Below are positions 7,450 through 14,257 of a stretch of 15,335 nt of DNA, piece after piece. The translations under genes and the position numbers were made by a program. Within the stretch, counting starts at the first letter, position 1; the number at the start of each line of letters is the position of its first letter. Location: assembly GCA_005879775.1 (NCBI GenBank), contig VBJX01000039.1, positions 1-15,335 on the forward strand, given 5' to 3'. This stretch comes from Chloroflexota bacterium (GTDB lineage: Bacteria; Chloroflexota; Limnocylindria; QHBO01). The notes beneath the pieces are model-generated. The model was not told where the DNA came from. It searched no databases and worked only from the letters and a program-made list of their open reading frames with translations.

Positions 7450-8574
7450 TCAGACGCCCGGCAGCCTGCCGATGTCCTGGATGGTGATCAGGATCACGAG
7501 CGCCATGAGGACCATGAAGCCGGTGAAGTAGATGAGCGCCTCACGCCGTGCCGAGAGACGCCGGCGACGGAGCGCCTCGATGCCGACCACCGCCAGCCGC
7601 CCACCGTCGAGGGGCGGGAAGGGCAGGATGTTGAGCACCGCCAGGTTGACCGAGAGAAGCCCGACCCAGTAGAGCTGCGTGTAGAGCGGCTCCTGCAGGA
7701 CCTCGCCGGTCACCTGGGCAATTCCGATCGGTCCCATCGCCCCGCCCTCGTTCGGTGCCAGCCCCAGCAGGCCGGCCAGGGCGCGGCCCAGTCCGGACGG
7801 GATCTGCGCGGCGATGGTCGCGGTTTCGGCGATCCCCTGCTGCACAGCAGCGATCGGGCCTGAGGCGCGCGCTGGGGCAAGCGCGATCGTCGAACGGAGC
7901 CCAAAGCCGACGGCACCCAACCCCTCCGCGCGCTGCTCGTCGCTGAGGTGACGCGGAGTGACCGACACATTCAGCGGCATGCCCTTGCGCGCCAGGTTCA
8001 GGGTGACGGGATGACCGGCGCGACTGGCGATGTAATCGATCAGTGGCTTGGAGCGCGAGAACCGCTTGCCATCGGCGCCGATGATTCGGTCTCCGACCAG
8101 AAGGGCCTCGGCGGCTGGGCTGTTGTCCTGGATTGAGATCACTCTCACCGGCGTCACCGCCACCGGCTCCGGCAAGCTGAAGGCCACGGCGAAGAGGACG
8201 GTGGCCAGCAGGAAGTTCATGACCACGCCGGCGAGGAGCACCAGGAAGCGCACCCAGACCGGCTTGCGGTTGAAGGCGCCGGCCATCGCCTTGTCCACGG
8301 CCGCCTCGGAGAGGCCGCGCTGCCGCATCTTCTCGGCCTCGACCTCGCCGTCCTCGCCGAGCATCTTCACGAAGCCACCCAGCGGGATTGCGTTGACCGA
8401 GTAGCGTGTCCCGTGCCAGACGACCGACCAGATGCGGGGCGGGAAGCCGATGCCGAACTCCTGGACGGTGATCCCCGCGCGCTTGGCGGCGATGAAGTGG
8501 CCGAGCTCGTGCACCAGGATCAGGACGACCAGGACCGCCAGGAAGGCCAGGATCGTGCCGATGACCTCGGTCAC
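7450..8574 (-). CDS. rseP: Site-2 intramembrane zinc metalloprotease (RseP/RasP family)
   Basis: This 374-residue membrane protein belongs to the S2P proteases that cut anti-sigma factors and residual signal peptides within the membrane. The zinc motif HELGH is at 22-26 inside the first transmembrane segment. A second membrane segment lies near 107-135, a single PDZ domain at about 140-210 (NSPAAEALLVGDRIIGADG), and the third metal ligand in NILPFPPLDGGR (D323). A C-terminal membrane segment occupies about 346-366. The GTG start overlaps the dxr stop in a GTGA tetranucleotide. The dxr-rseP neighbourhood is typical. The substrate is unknown here, since no sigma/anti-sigma pair is in view. Confidence 0.95.
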   Translation of the reverse strand: MTEVIGTILAFLAVLVVLILVHELGHFIAAKRAGITVQEFGIGFPPRIWSVVWHGTRYSVNAIPLGGFVKMLGEDGEVEAEKMRQRGLSEAAVDKAMAGAFNRKPVWVRFLVLLAGVVMNFLLATVLFAVAFSLPEPVAVTPVRVISIQDNSPAAEALLVGDRIIGADGKRFSRSKPLIDYIASRAGHPVTLNLARKGMPLNVSVTPRHLSDEQRAEGLGAVGFGLRSTIALAPARASGPIAAVQQGIAETATIAAQIPSGLGRALAGLLGLAPNEGGAMGPIGIAQVTGEVLQEPLYTQLYWVGLLSVNLAVLNILPFPPLDGGRLAVVGIEALRRRRLSARREALIYFTGFMVLMALVILITIQDIGRLPGV

Positions 8575-9662
8575 GCCACGCCACCCAGCCCCAGATCGGC
8601 GCTGAGCGTGGATCGGATCTCGGCGTCGAGGGCGATGACCTGCTCCAGGGCCGGCTCGGTGCCGTCGGCCCAGCGTTCAACCGACTCGCCAATGACCTCG
8701 CCAATGCGCAGAAAGGGAATCGCGCCGGCCAGGAAGGCGGCCACCGCGATCTCATCGGCGGCGTTCAGGATCGTCCCGCGGTTGCCACCGGCGGCCGCTG
8801 CCTGGCGGACCGTGTCATGGGCGGGGAACTGGCCTTGCTCGAGTGGGCCGAAATCCAGGCTCCCCCACTCCTCGGGTGACGAGTGCCGCGCCGGTGAGGG
8901 CACGCGCTCCGGGTAGGTGAGCGCGTACTGGATCGGGAGGCGCATATCGGGCAGCCCCAGCTGGGCCTTGTAGGAGCCACTATCGTAGGGCAACCGGTAG
9001 AGCCATCTGGCCTCGATCGCCTCGAAGGCCTTGTTGACCAGGGTCGCCGAGTCGATCGTGATCTTGGGTCCCATTCGCCAGGTGGGGTGTGCAAGGGCCT
9101 CCGCGGGGGTCACGGCCGCCAGCTCGGCCGCTGGACGATCGCGGAACGGGCCGCCAGAGGCTGTCAGGACCAGACGCGTGACCGAGTCGAGGCGTTCCCC
9201 GAGCAGGCATTGCCAGATCGCCGAGTGCTCCGAGTCGATCGGGCGCAGCCGATCGAGCGGATCCCCACCGAGCCGATCCAGCTCCGCCACCACGAGGTGG
9301 CCGCCGGTCACCAGCGTCTCCTTGTTGGCCAGCGCCACCCGACGGCCGGCAGCCAGCGCGACGAGCACCGCCGGAAGGGCCGCCATGCCGGTGGTGGCGA
9401 CCACCACGATCTCCGCGGCATCCAGGCTCGCCAGCTCGGCGAGCCCGCCTCCTGCCCATCGGGAGCGCTCGATCTCCGCGGGCCGTCCGTCGGCGCACCA
9501 GCCCATGGCCTGCGGCCAGGCCGCGAGCTGGTCCGCCAGTCCCTCCGAGCCTCGCCCGGCGGCCAGCCCCACCACCTCGAACCGATCCGGGTGGGCCGCG
9601 ACGACCTCGAGCGTCTGGCGGCCGATCGACCCGGTCGAGCCGAGCACCACCACACCGCTCAT
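8571..9662 (-). CDS. dxr: 1-deoxy-D-xylulose 5-phosphate reductoisomerase, with an internal deletion
   Basis: Dxr converts DXP to MEP with NADPH, the committed step of the MEP isoprenoid pathway. The 363 residues show GSTGSIGRQTLEV (NADPH loop, 8-20), ANKETLVTGG, DSEHSAIW (metal ligands D143/E145), TASGGPFR, HPTWRMGPK (H192) and NKAFEAIEARWLY (E214). After WLY the protein reads RLPYD-SGSYKAQLGLPDMRLPIQYAL. The family normally has about 24 residues between WLF and DGS, including the conserved HPQS...HS strand. Here only 5 remain, so about 19 residues are missing in frame (junction at codons 227/228, near 8981). The rest of the gene is intact. The ATG overlaps the cdsA stop by 4 nt. It could be a lineage variant, a damaged enzyme or a sequence error. 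Confidence 0.93.
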   Translation of the reverse strand: MSGVVVLGSTGSIGRQTLEVVAAHPDRFEVVGLAAGRGSEGLADQLAAWPQAMGWCADGRPAEIERSRWAGGGLAELASLDAAEIVVVATTGMAALPAVLVALAAGRRVALANKETLVTGGHLVVAELDRLGGDPLDRLRPIDSEHSAIWQCLLGERLDSVTRLVLTASGGPFRDRPAAELAAVTPAEALAHPTWRMGPKITIDSATLVNKAFEAIEARWLYRLPYDSGSYKAQLGLPDMRLPIQYALTYPERVPSPARHSSPEEWGSLDFGPLEQGQFPAHDTVRQAAAAGGNRGTILNAADEIAVAAFLAGAIPFLRIGEVIGESVERWADGTEPALEQVIALDAEIRSTLSADLGLGGVA

Positions 9663-10558
9663 AGCGTGAATCCGGCGACCAGCAGCGCGTAGCCGACCAG
9701 CACCGGAGCGGCGAAGAGGAACGAGTCGATCCGATCCAGGATCCCCCCGTGACCGGGCACCAGGAAGCCGGACTCCTTGCGGCCCGCCGCCCGCTTCAGC
9801 ATCGATTCGGCCAGGTCGCCTGCCTGCGCCACCAGGCCCATCAGTGGCCCAAGCACCAGCGGGTGCCAGGCCTCCAGACCGATCAGGGCCGAGCCGATGC
9901 CGGCCGCCACCGTGGCCAGCAGCAGTCCGCCGGCGAGCCCCTCGACCGTCTTCGAGGGGCTGATGTTCTCGATCAGCCTACGGCGCCCCAGCCAGCGGCC
10001 GGTCAGGTAGGCGCCGGTGTCGTAGCCCCACACCACCAGCAGCAGCATGAGGACCCAGGCCACGCCGGATTGCAGGTGGAGCCATCCCAGCTGGGTGGTC
10101 GCCGCGCCGCCCGATGGCGCCAGGTGTCCGACCGCCGCGATGAAAGGCGCCAGGAGGCCGATGTAGGCCACGCCGAACGAGGTCCCGGCCCACGTCATGA
10201 AGCCGCGCTTCGGATCGGCACGGGTGAAGGCCACAACGGCGAGGAGGAGGACTACCGCCGCGTACGAGACGATCGCCAGCCCCGGCGGGTCGGTGGCGCG
10301 CAGCAGGTCGGCGAGCAGCCCGCTGACCAGCACCCGGTTCGCCGAGATGAGGCCGGCGCCGGCGACGAGCAGCCCGGCCGCCAGTCCCAGCACCTGCGGT
10401 GGCTCGAAGCCGCTCGCATCGAGCAGGGCGATCAGCTCGGCCATGGCCAGGAAGACGACGACGGCCACCAGGAGCGAGAGCCACGGCTCGCCGAAGACGA
10501 CCACCGCCACGATGACCGGGATCAGGATCACCGCAGTGATCAGCCTGGTGCGGAGCAT
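9659..10558 (-). CDS. cdsA: Phosphatidate cytidylyltransferase (CDP-diacylglycerol synthase)
   Basis: CdsA makes CDP-diacylglycerol from phosphatidate and CTP at the inner membrane, feeding phospholipid synthesis. The ATG at 10558 gives 299 residues beginning MLRTRLITAVILIPVIV. The protein has many hydrophobic segments, typical of the family. The signature is at about 252-278: SMLKRAAGRKESGFLVPGHG followed by GILDRID. It fits the CDP-DAG synthase pattern except that the usual KD is KE (E262). Upstream are GYDTGAYLTGRWLGRR and ISPSKTVEG. It starts 4 nt after the uppS stop with no clear Shine-Dalgarno, suggesting coupling. Confidence 0.95.
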   Translation of the reverse strand: MLRTRLITAVILIPVIVAVVVFGEPWLSLLVAVVVFLAMAELIALLDASGFEPPQVLGLAAGLLVAGAGLISANRVLVSGLLADLLRATDPPGLAIVSYAAVVLLLAVVAFTRADPKRGFMTWAGTSFGVAYIGLLAPFIAAVGHLAPSGGAATTQLGWLHLQSGVAWVLMLLLVVWGYDTGAYLTGRWLGRRRLIENISPSKTVEGLAGGLLLATVAAGIGSALIGLEAWHPLVLGPLMGLVAQAGDLAESMLKRAAGRKESGFLVPGHGGILDRIDSFLFAAPVLVGYALLVAGFTL

Positions 10559-10562
10559 CGGC

Positions 10563-11255
10563 TCAGGCGCCGTAGCGGCGCTGGCGACGGGCGAACTCCC
10601 CGAGGGCGGTATCGAGATCGGCCTCGCGGAAGTCCGGCCAGAGGGTGTCACTGAAGACGAGCTCGGCGTAGGCGCCCTGCCAGAGCAGGAAATTGCTGGT
10701 GCGCTGCTCCCCGCCGGTGCGAAGGATCAGGTCCGGGTCTGGCTGGCCAGCGGTGTAGAGCCGCTCCTCGAAGAGCGCCTCGTCGATCTCCTGTGGGGCG
10801 ATTCCGGACGCGACCAGCGCCCGGGCGGCGTCGATCACCTCGGCGCGTCCCGAGTAGTTGAAGGCGATGTTGAGGGCCATCCGCTTGCCACCCCTGGTGC
10901 GCTCCTCCGCCTCGCGGATCGAGCGCTGCACGTCGGCGGGCGCCTCGTGCAGGCGGCCGATGACGCGGACGCTGATCCCTTCCTCGATCAGCTCGTCGGT
11001 GTAGCGCCGCACGGCACCATCGATGAGGCCGAAGAGCCCGGTCACCTCGTCCTCGGGCCGCCGCCAGTTCTCGCGGCTGAAGACGTACAGCGACAGGACC
11101 TCGATCCCGCGATCAGGCGCGATCCGGACCACGGGGCGAATCGCCTCCACGCCCTGGACGTGACCGGCGATGACCGGCAGCCCCCGCGCGGCGGCCCAGC
11201 GGCGGTTGCCATCCATGATGATCGCGACATGTCGCGGGCGCTCACGGATCGGCAG
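10563..11255 (-). CDS. uppS: Isoprenyl transferase (undecaprenyl diphosphate synthase), probable non-canonical start
   Basis: UppS condenses isopentenyl diphosphate onto farnesyl diphosphate to build the C55 carrier for cell wall synthesis. Conserved blocks are MDGNRRWA (catalytic Asp), ENWRRPEDEV, FNYSGRAEV and DPDLILRTGGEQRTSNFLLW followed by QGAYAELVFSDTLWPDF. The only ATG (11216) falls at MDGN, which would remove the first strand RHVAII that precedes it in essentially all homologues. That strand is encoded immediately upstream in the same frame, but no ATG, GTG or TTG lies between it and an in-frame TGA. The best remaining candidate is CTG at 11255, 9 nt after GGAGG, giving 230 residues. 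The start is uncertain and the function is secure. Confidence 0.9.
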   Translation of the reverse strand: MPIRERPRHVAIIMDGNRRWAAARGLPVIAGHVQGVEAIRPVVRIAPDRGIEVLSLYVFSRENWRRPEDEVTGLFGLIDGAVRRYTDELIEEGISVRVIGRLHEAPADVQRSIREAEERTRGGKRMALNIAFNYSGRAEVIDAARALVASGIAPQEIDEALFEERLYTAGQPDPDLILRTGGEQRTSNFLLWQGAYAELVFSDTLWPDFREADLDTALGEFARRQRRYGA

Positions 11256-11259
11256 CGCC

Positions 11260-11817
11260 TCAGACCTCCATCACTTCGGCTTCTTTGCGCTCACTGCGCT
11301 GCTCGACCGCGTCGATATGCCGGTCGGTGAGGCGCTGCAGGCTCTCCAGCTCGCGCCGCTCCTCGTCCTCCGAGAGGCTTCCCTCTCGCAGCTCGCGCTT
11401 GAGGTGATCGGCCACCTCGCGCCGGTGGTTGCGGACCTCGACGCGCGCCTCCTCCGCCCGCTTGCGCACCTGCTTGACCATCTCGCGGCGGCGCTCCTCG
11501 GTGAGCGGCGGCACGTTGAGGCGCACCACCGTGCCGTCGACGTTGGGGGTGAGGCCGATGTCGCTCTTGGTGATGGCCTTCTCGATCGCGGACAGGACGG
11601 ATCGGTCCCATGGCTGAATGACGATCAGGTGCGCGTCCGGGGTGCTGATGCCGGCGATCTGCTTGAGCGGCGTCGGCGTCCCGTAGTACTCGACCGGGAT
11701 CCGCTCGACGAGAGCGGTCGAGGCGCGCCCGGTGCGGATGCCGGCGAAGTCGCGCTCCATCGCCTCGACCGCGCGCTGCATCTTCGGCTCCGCGGCCACC
11801 AGCTCGGGATGGGTCAT
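11260..11817 (-). CDS. frr: Ribosome recycling factor
   Basis: RRF splits post-termination ribosomes together with EF-G. The 185 residues match the family length exactly. Domain I helices flank domain II. Visible hallmarks are IRTGRAS (27-33), VEYYGTPTPLKQIA, VIQPWDRSVLSAIEKAI, KSDIGLTPNVDG, VPPLTEERRREMVK and the C-terminal EAEVMEV. The ATG at 11817 is preceded by GAGGTGA, which overlaps the pyrH stop codon 9 nt away. Gene order pyrH-frr-uppS is standard. Confidence 0.98.
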   Translation of the reverse strand: MTHPELVAAEPKMQRAVEAMERDFAGIRTGRASTALVERIPVEYYGTPTPLKQIAGISTPDAHLIVIQPWDRSVLSAIEKAITKSDIGLTPNVDGTVVRLNVPPLTEERRREMVKQVRKRAEEARVEVRNHRREVADHLKRELREGSLSEDEERRELESLQRLTDRHIDAVEQRSERKEAEVMEV

Positions 11818-11826
11818 CGCGTCACC

Positions 11827-12522
11827 TCATGCCCCGATGAGCGTACCGATCGGCTCGCCGCGCACGGCGCGAACGATGTTGCCCGGCTGCGTCATGTCGA
11901 AGACGACGATCGGCATCTCGTTGTCCATCGCCAGGCTGACTGCCGTGGCATCAAGCGCCTCGAGGCGGCTGGCCAGCAACTCGGTGTATCCGATCCGAGT
12001 GAAGCGACGGGCCTTGGGATCCTTTTCCGGGTCGGCATCGTACACCCCGTCCACCGCCCGCAGCGTGGCGGCGGTGTCGGTCGTGAAGTATGGGTTGCCG
12101 GTGCCGGCCACCAGGACCACCACCCGGCCCTTCTCCAGGTGCCGCATCGCCCGGCGGCGGATGTACGGCTCGCAGATCTCGTTCATGCCGATGGCGCTCA
12201 TCACCCTGGTCGGGCAGCCGGCCTGCTCGAGCGCATCCTGCAGTGCCAGGCCGTTCATGGCCGTGGCCAGCATCCCCATGTAGTCGCCGGTCGCGCGGTC
12301 CATCCCGCTGGAGGCAGCGGCGAGCCCGCGGAAGATGTTCCCGCCCCCGACCACGACTGCGATCTGCACGGTGCCGGCGCGTGCCTCGGCGACCTGGTTG
12401 GCGATGCCTCGCACCACGTCAGGGTCGATCCCATACTGGCGATCGCCCATGAGTGCCTCACCGGAGAGCTTGAGCAGGACCCTCGAGTAGACCGGGGCGA
12501 CGAGCTCCGCCGGCTCTGACAC
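11827..12522 (-). CDS. pyrH: UMP kinase, with a short internal deletion
   Basis: PyrH phosphorylates UMP to UDP and is a hexameric amino-acid-kinase-fold enzyme. The 231 residues show VLLKLSGEALMG (15-26), VVVGGGNIFRG (56-66), DYMGMLATAMNGLALQDAL, GTGNPYFTTDTAATLRA (140-156), then VDGVYDADPEKDP and the C-terminal DNEMPIVVFDM. Homologues carry about 13 residues (EIGADVLLKATK-like) between LRA and VDGVY. Here LRA156 joins V157 directly, so a conserved strand and the ATK part of the nucleotide-binding region are absent, in frame, at about 12054/12055. Lengths elsewhere are normal. The GTG start directly follows the tsf stop, with GAGGAGG 8 nt upstream. Activity of this version is uncertain. Confidence 0.93.
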   Translation of the reverse strand: MSEPAELVAPVYSRVLLKLSGEALMGDRQYGIDPDVVRGIANQVAEARAGTVQIAVVVGGGNIFRGLAAASSGMDRATGDYMGMLATAMNGLALQDALEQAGCPTRVMSAIGMNEICEPYIRRRAMRHLEKGRVVVLVAGTGNPYFTTDTAATLRAVDGVYDADPEKDPKARRFTRIGYTELLASRLEALDATAVSLAMDNEMPIVVFDMTQPGNIVRAVRGEPIGTLIGA

Positions 12523-13146
12523 TCAGGCCGCCTCCTCGCCGTCGCGCCCGCTGATCGTCTCCCCCACTGCCATGCGCGCGAAACGGGCGACGCGGATGTT
12601 CTCCCCGAGCAGCGCCACCTTCTCGGTGATCAGCTCGCTGATCCTGCGGTCCGTGTCGCGGTACGGCAGCTCGAGCAGGCAGACCGACTCGAGCCACTTG
12701 TTCAGCTTGCCCTCCACGATCATTGGCACCTTGTCACCCGGGCGCCCATCGCTCTGCGCGTCGATGGTGAAGAGGCGCCGCTGCTCTTCCAGGACATCGG
12801 CCGGAACGTCCTCCCGACTCACGTAGAGCGGGGCAAGCCCGGCAACCTGCATCGCCAGCTCGCGTCCGAGCTGCTGGAAGTCCTCGGTGCGCGCCACGAA
12901 ATCGGTCTCGCAGTTGAGCTCGAGGAGCACCCCCAGGCGTGCCCCGTGGTGGATGTAGCTGGCGATGACGCCCTCCCGGGCGGCGCGTCCCGCCTTCTTG
13001 GCGGCCGTCGAGAGGCCCTTGGCCCGCAGCCACTCGAGCGCCTGGTCGACGTCGCCGTCGCTCTCCTCGAGCGCGCGCTTGCAGTCCATGATCCCCGCGC
13101 CGGTCTTCTCCCGGAGTCGCTTCACATCTTCTGGCTTGATCGTCAC
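12523..13146 (-). CDS. tsf: Elongation factor Ts
   Basis: EF-Ts is the nucleotide exchange factor that recycles EF-Tu. The 207 residues correspond to the short form seen in Thermus and actinobacteria, with one core subdomain. The N-terminal UBA-like module shows VKRLREKTGAGIMDCKRALEE. ASYIHHGARLGVLLELNCETDFVAR contains the TDFV motif that contacts the EF-Tu G domain. The C-terminal part has CLLELPYRD and KVALLGENIRVARFARMAVGE. The start is GTG at 13146, with AGGAAGGA about 11 nt upstream, somewhat distant. It lies 44 nt after rpsB, its usual partner, and ends flush against pyrH. Confidence 0.97.
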   Translation of the reverse strand: MTIKPEDVKRLREKTGAGIMDCKRALEESDGDVDQALEWLRAKGLSTAAKKAGRAAREGVIASYIHHGARLGVLLELNCETDFVARTEDFQQLGRELAMQVAGLAPLYVSREDVPADVLEEQRRLFTIDAQSDGRPGDKVPMIVEGKLNKWLESVCLLELPYRDTDRRISELITEKVALLGENIRVARFARMAVGETISGRDGEEAA

Positions 13147-13181
13147 GTGCGGATCGTTCCTTCCTGGGTCACCGGCAAGCT

Positions 13182-13201
13182 GCCTGGCCCCTAGGCCAGG
13201 C
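13182..13201 (-). other. Perfect hairpin with the rpsB stop codon in its loop
   Basis: On the minus strand GCCTGGCC and GGCCAGGC form an 8-bp GC-rich stem around the 4-nt loop TAGG, and TAG is the rpsB stop codon (13193-13191). No U-tract follows. A role in tuning tsf expression or in mRNA processing between rpsB and tsf is inference. Confidence 0.55.
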
Positions 13202-14099
13202 TCGGGTCGTCCTCGGCCTCTTCCTCGGCCGCCTCGGCGGCCCGTCGAGCACGGGCTCGCCGCTCCTCCTCCTCGTCCTCTTCCGGTTCCGGCTCGAAGA
13301 CGAGCGCCTCCCCGGAGGCGAGGGCAGCGGTGTAATCGGCATCGGCCACCAGCGTCGTGTCATCCACCGGCGGCAGCGCCTCGGCCTGCTCGAACTCCTC
13401 GTCGAGCCGGGCCTGGCGCTCGGTCTGCGCCTCCAGGACGGCATCGGCCACGTTGGTGCAGATGAGGCGCACTGAGCGGATGGCGTCGTCGTTGGCGGGG
13501 ATCACCCAGTCGATCAGGTCCGGGTCGCAGTTCGTATCCGTGATCGCCACGATCGGGATCTCCAGGCGTCGCGCCTCGAGCACCGCGATCGACTCGCGGT
13601 GCGGGTCGATCACGAACAGCGCGCCGGGCAGACGGCGCATGCGGCGAATCCCGCCCAGGGCACTGTTGAGCTTGACGATCTCCTCGGTGAGCTTGCCGGC
13701 CTCCTTCTTGGTAAGCCGTTCGAACTCGCCGGCGTCGCGCCTCGCCTCGAGCGCCTCGAGACGCTGGATGCGGCGCTTGATGGTGGTGTAGTTGGTGAGC
13801 ATGCCGCCCAGCCAGCGGTTGTTGACGTAGTGCTGACCGGAGCGCTCCGCCTCGGTCGCGACCGTCTCCTGCGCCTGCTTCTTGGTGCCGACGAAGAGGA
13901 TGCTGTCGCCGCGGCGGATCGTGTCGCGGATGAACTCGAGCGCGGCATCCAGGCGGCTGACCGTCTGCGCCAGATCGATGATGTGGATTCCGTTGCGCTC
14001 CGCGAAGATGTAGTCGCGCATCTTCGGGTTCCAACGGCGGGTCTGGTGCCCGAAGTGGACACCGGCCTCGAGGAGCTGCTTCATGCTGACGGCAGCCAA
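13191..14099 (-). CDS. rpsB: 30S ribosomal protein S2 with charged C-terminal extension
   Basis: S2 joins the small subunit late and is needed for S1 binding where S1 exists. I chose TTG at 14099: GGAGG lies 6 nt upstream (14106-14110) and the product begins MAAVSMKQLLEAGVHFGHQ, the family N-terminus. Hallmarks are GHQTRRWNPKM, FVGTKKQAQE, NNRWLGGMLTNYTTI, LPGALFVIDPHRE and ITDTNCDPDLIDWVIPANDDAIRSV. At 302 residues it is about 50 longer than most S2 proteins. The extra part (about 230-302) ends in an acidic run near 269-279 followed by alternating Arg/Ala and Glu/Ala. The gene heads block 1, with tsf next. Confidence 0.97.
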   Translation of the reverse strand: MAAVSMKQLLEAGVHFGHQTRRWNPKMRDYIFAERNGIHIIDLAQTVSRLDAALEFIRDTIRRGDSILFVGTKKQAQETVATEAERSGQHYVNNRWLGGMLTNYTTIKRRIQRLEALEARRDAGEFERLTKKEAGKLTEEIVKLNSALGGIRRMRRLPGALFVIDPHRESIAVLEARRLEIPIVAITDTNCDPDLIDWVIPANDDAIRSVRLICTNVADAVLEAQTERQARLDEEFEQAEALPPVDDTTLVADADYTAALASGEALVFEPEPEEDEEEERRARARRAAEAAEEEAEDDPSLA

Positions 14100-14123
14100 A
14101 GGGTACCTCCGGTTCTTGCCTCC

Positions 14124-14167
14124 GCCCGCCTTCGGCTCCCGCAGGTCGACCCGTCCCGAGGGCGGGC
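14124..14167 (-). promoter_or_regulatory. Second stem-loop of the rpsB leader, next to the Shine-Dalgarno
   Basis: On the minus strand GCCCGCC pairs with GGCGGGC over 7 bp, and TCGG with CCGA over 4 bp above one mismatch. A palindrome GGTCGACC lies in the loop. The structure ends about 14 nt before the rpsB GGAGG, so it could influence ribosome access. The role is inferred. Confidence 0.4.
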
Positions 14168-14206
14168 ACCGCTGACCGCGAGATGAGCGAGCGTGTGTGA
14201 TGGGAC

Positions 14207-14249
14207 ATCCGGCCTGCTGCGTTCGACTGGCGAACGCGGCGTGCCGGAT
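14207..14249 (-). promoter_or_regulatory. 5'-terminal stem-loop of the rpsB leader (candidate autoregulatory RNA)
   Basis: On the minus strand an outer perfect 7-bp stem (ATCCGGC/GCCGGAT) encloses a symmetric 5x5 internal loop (ACGCC and AGCAG). An inner perfect 7-bp stem (GCGTTCG/CGAACGC) is capped by CCAGT. The predicted transcription start is within about 2 nt of the outer stem, so the mRNA would begin with this hairpin. Ribosomal protein S2 represses rpsB-tsf through the leader in proteobacteria. Whether this structure does so here is unknown. Confidence 0.5.
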
Positions 14250-14257
14250 CGCGCGGA

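Noticed and set aside
6223..7863. Plus-strand open frame of about 546 codons opposite nusA and rseP
   Set aside because: It is antisense to two conserved genes and crosses the nusA promoter and terminator. It has no recognisable domain or supporting start signal.
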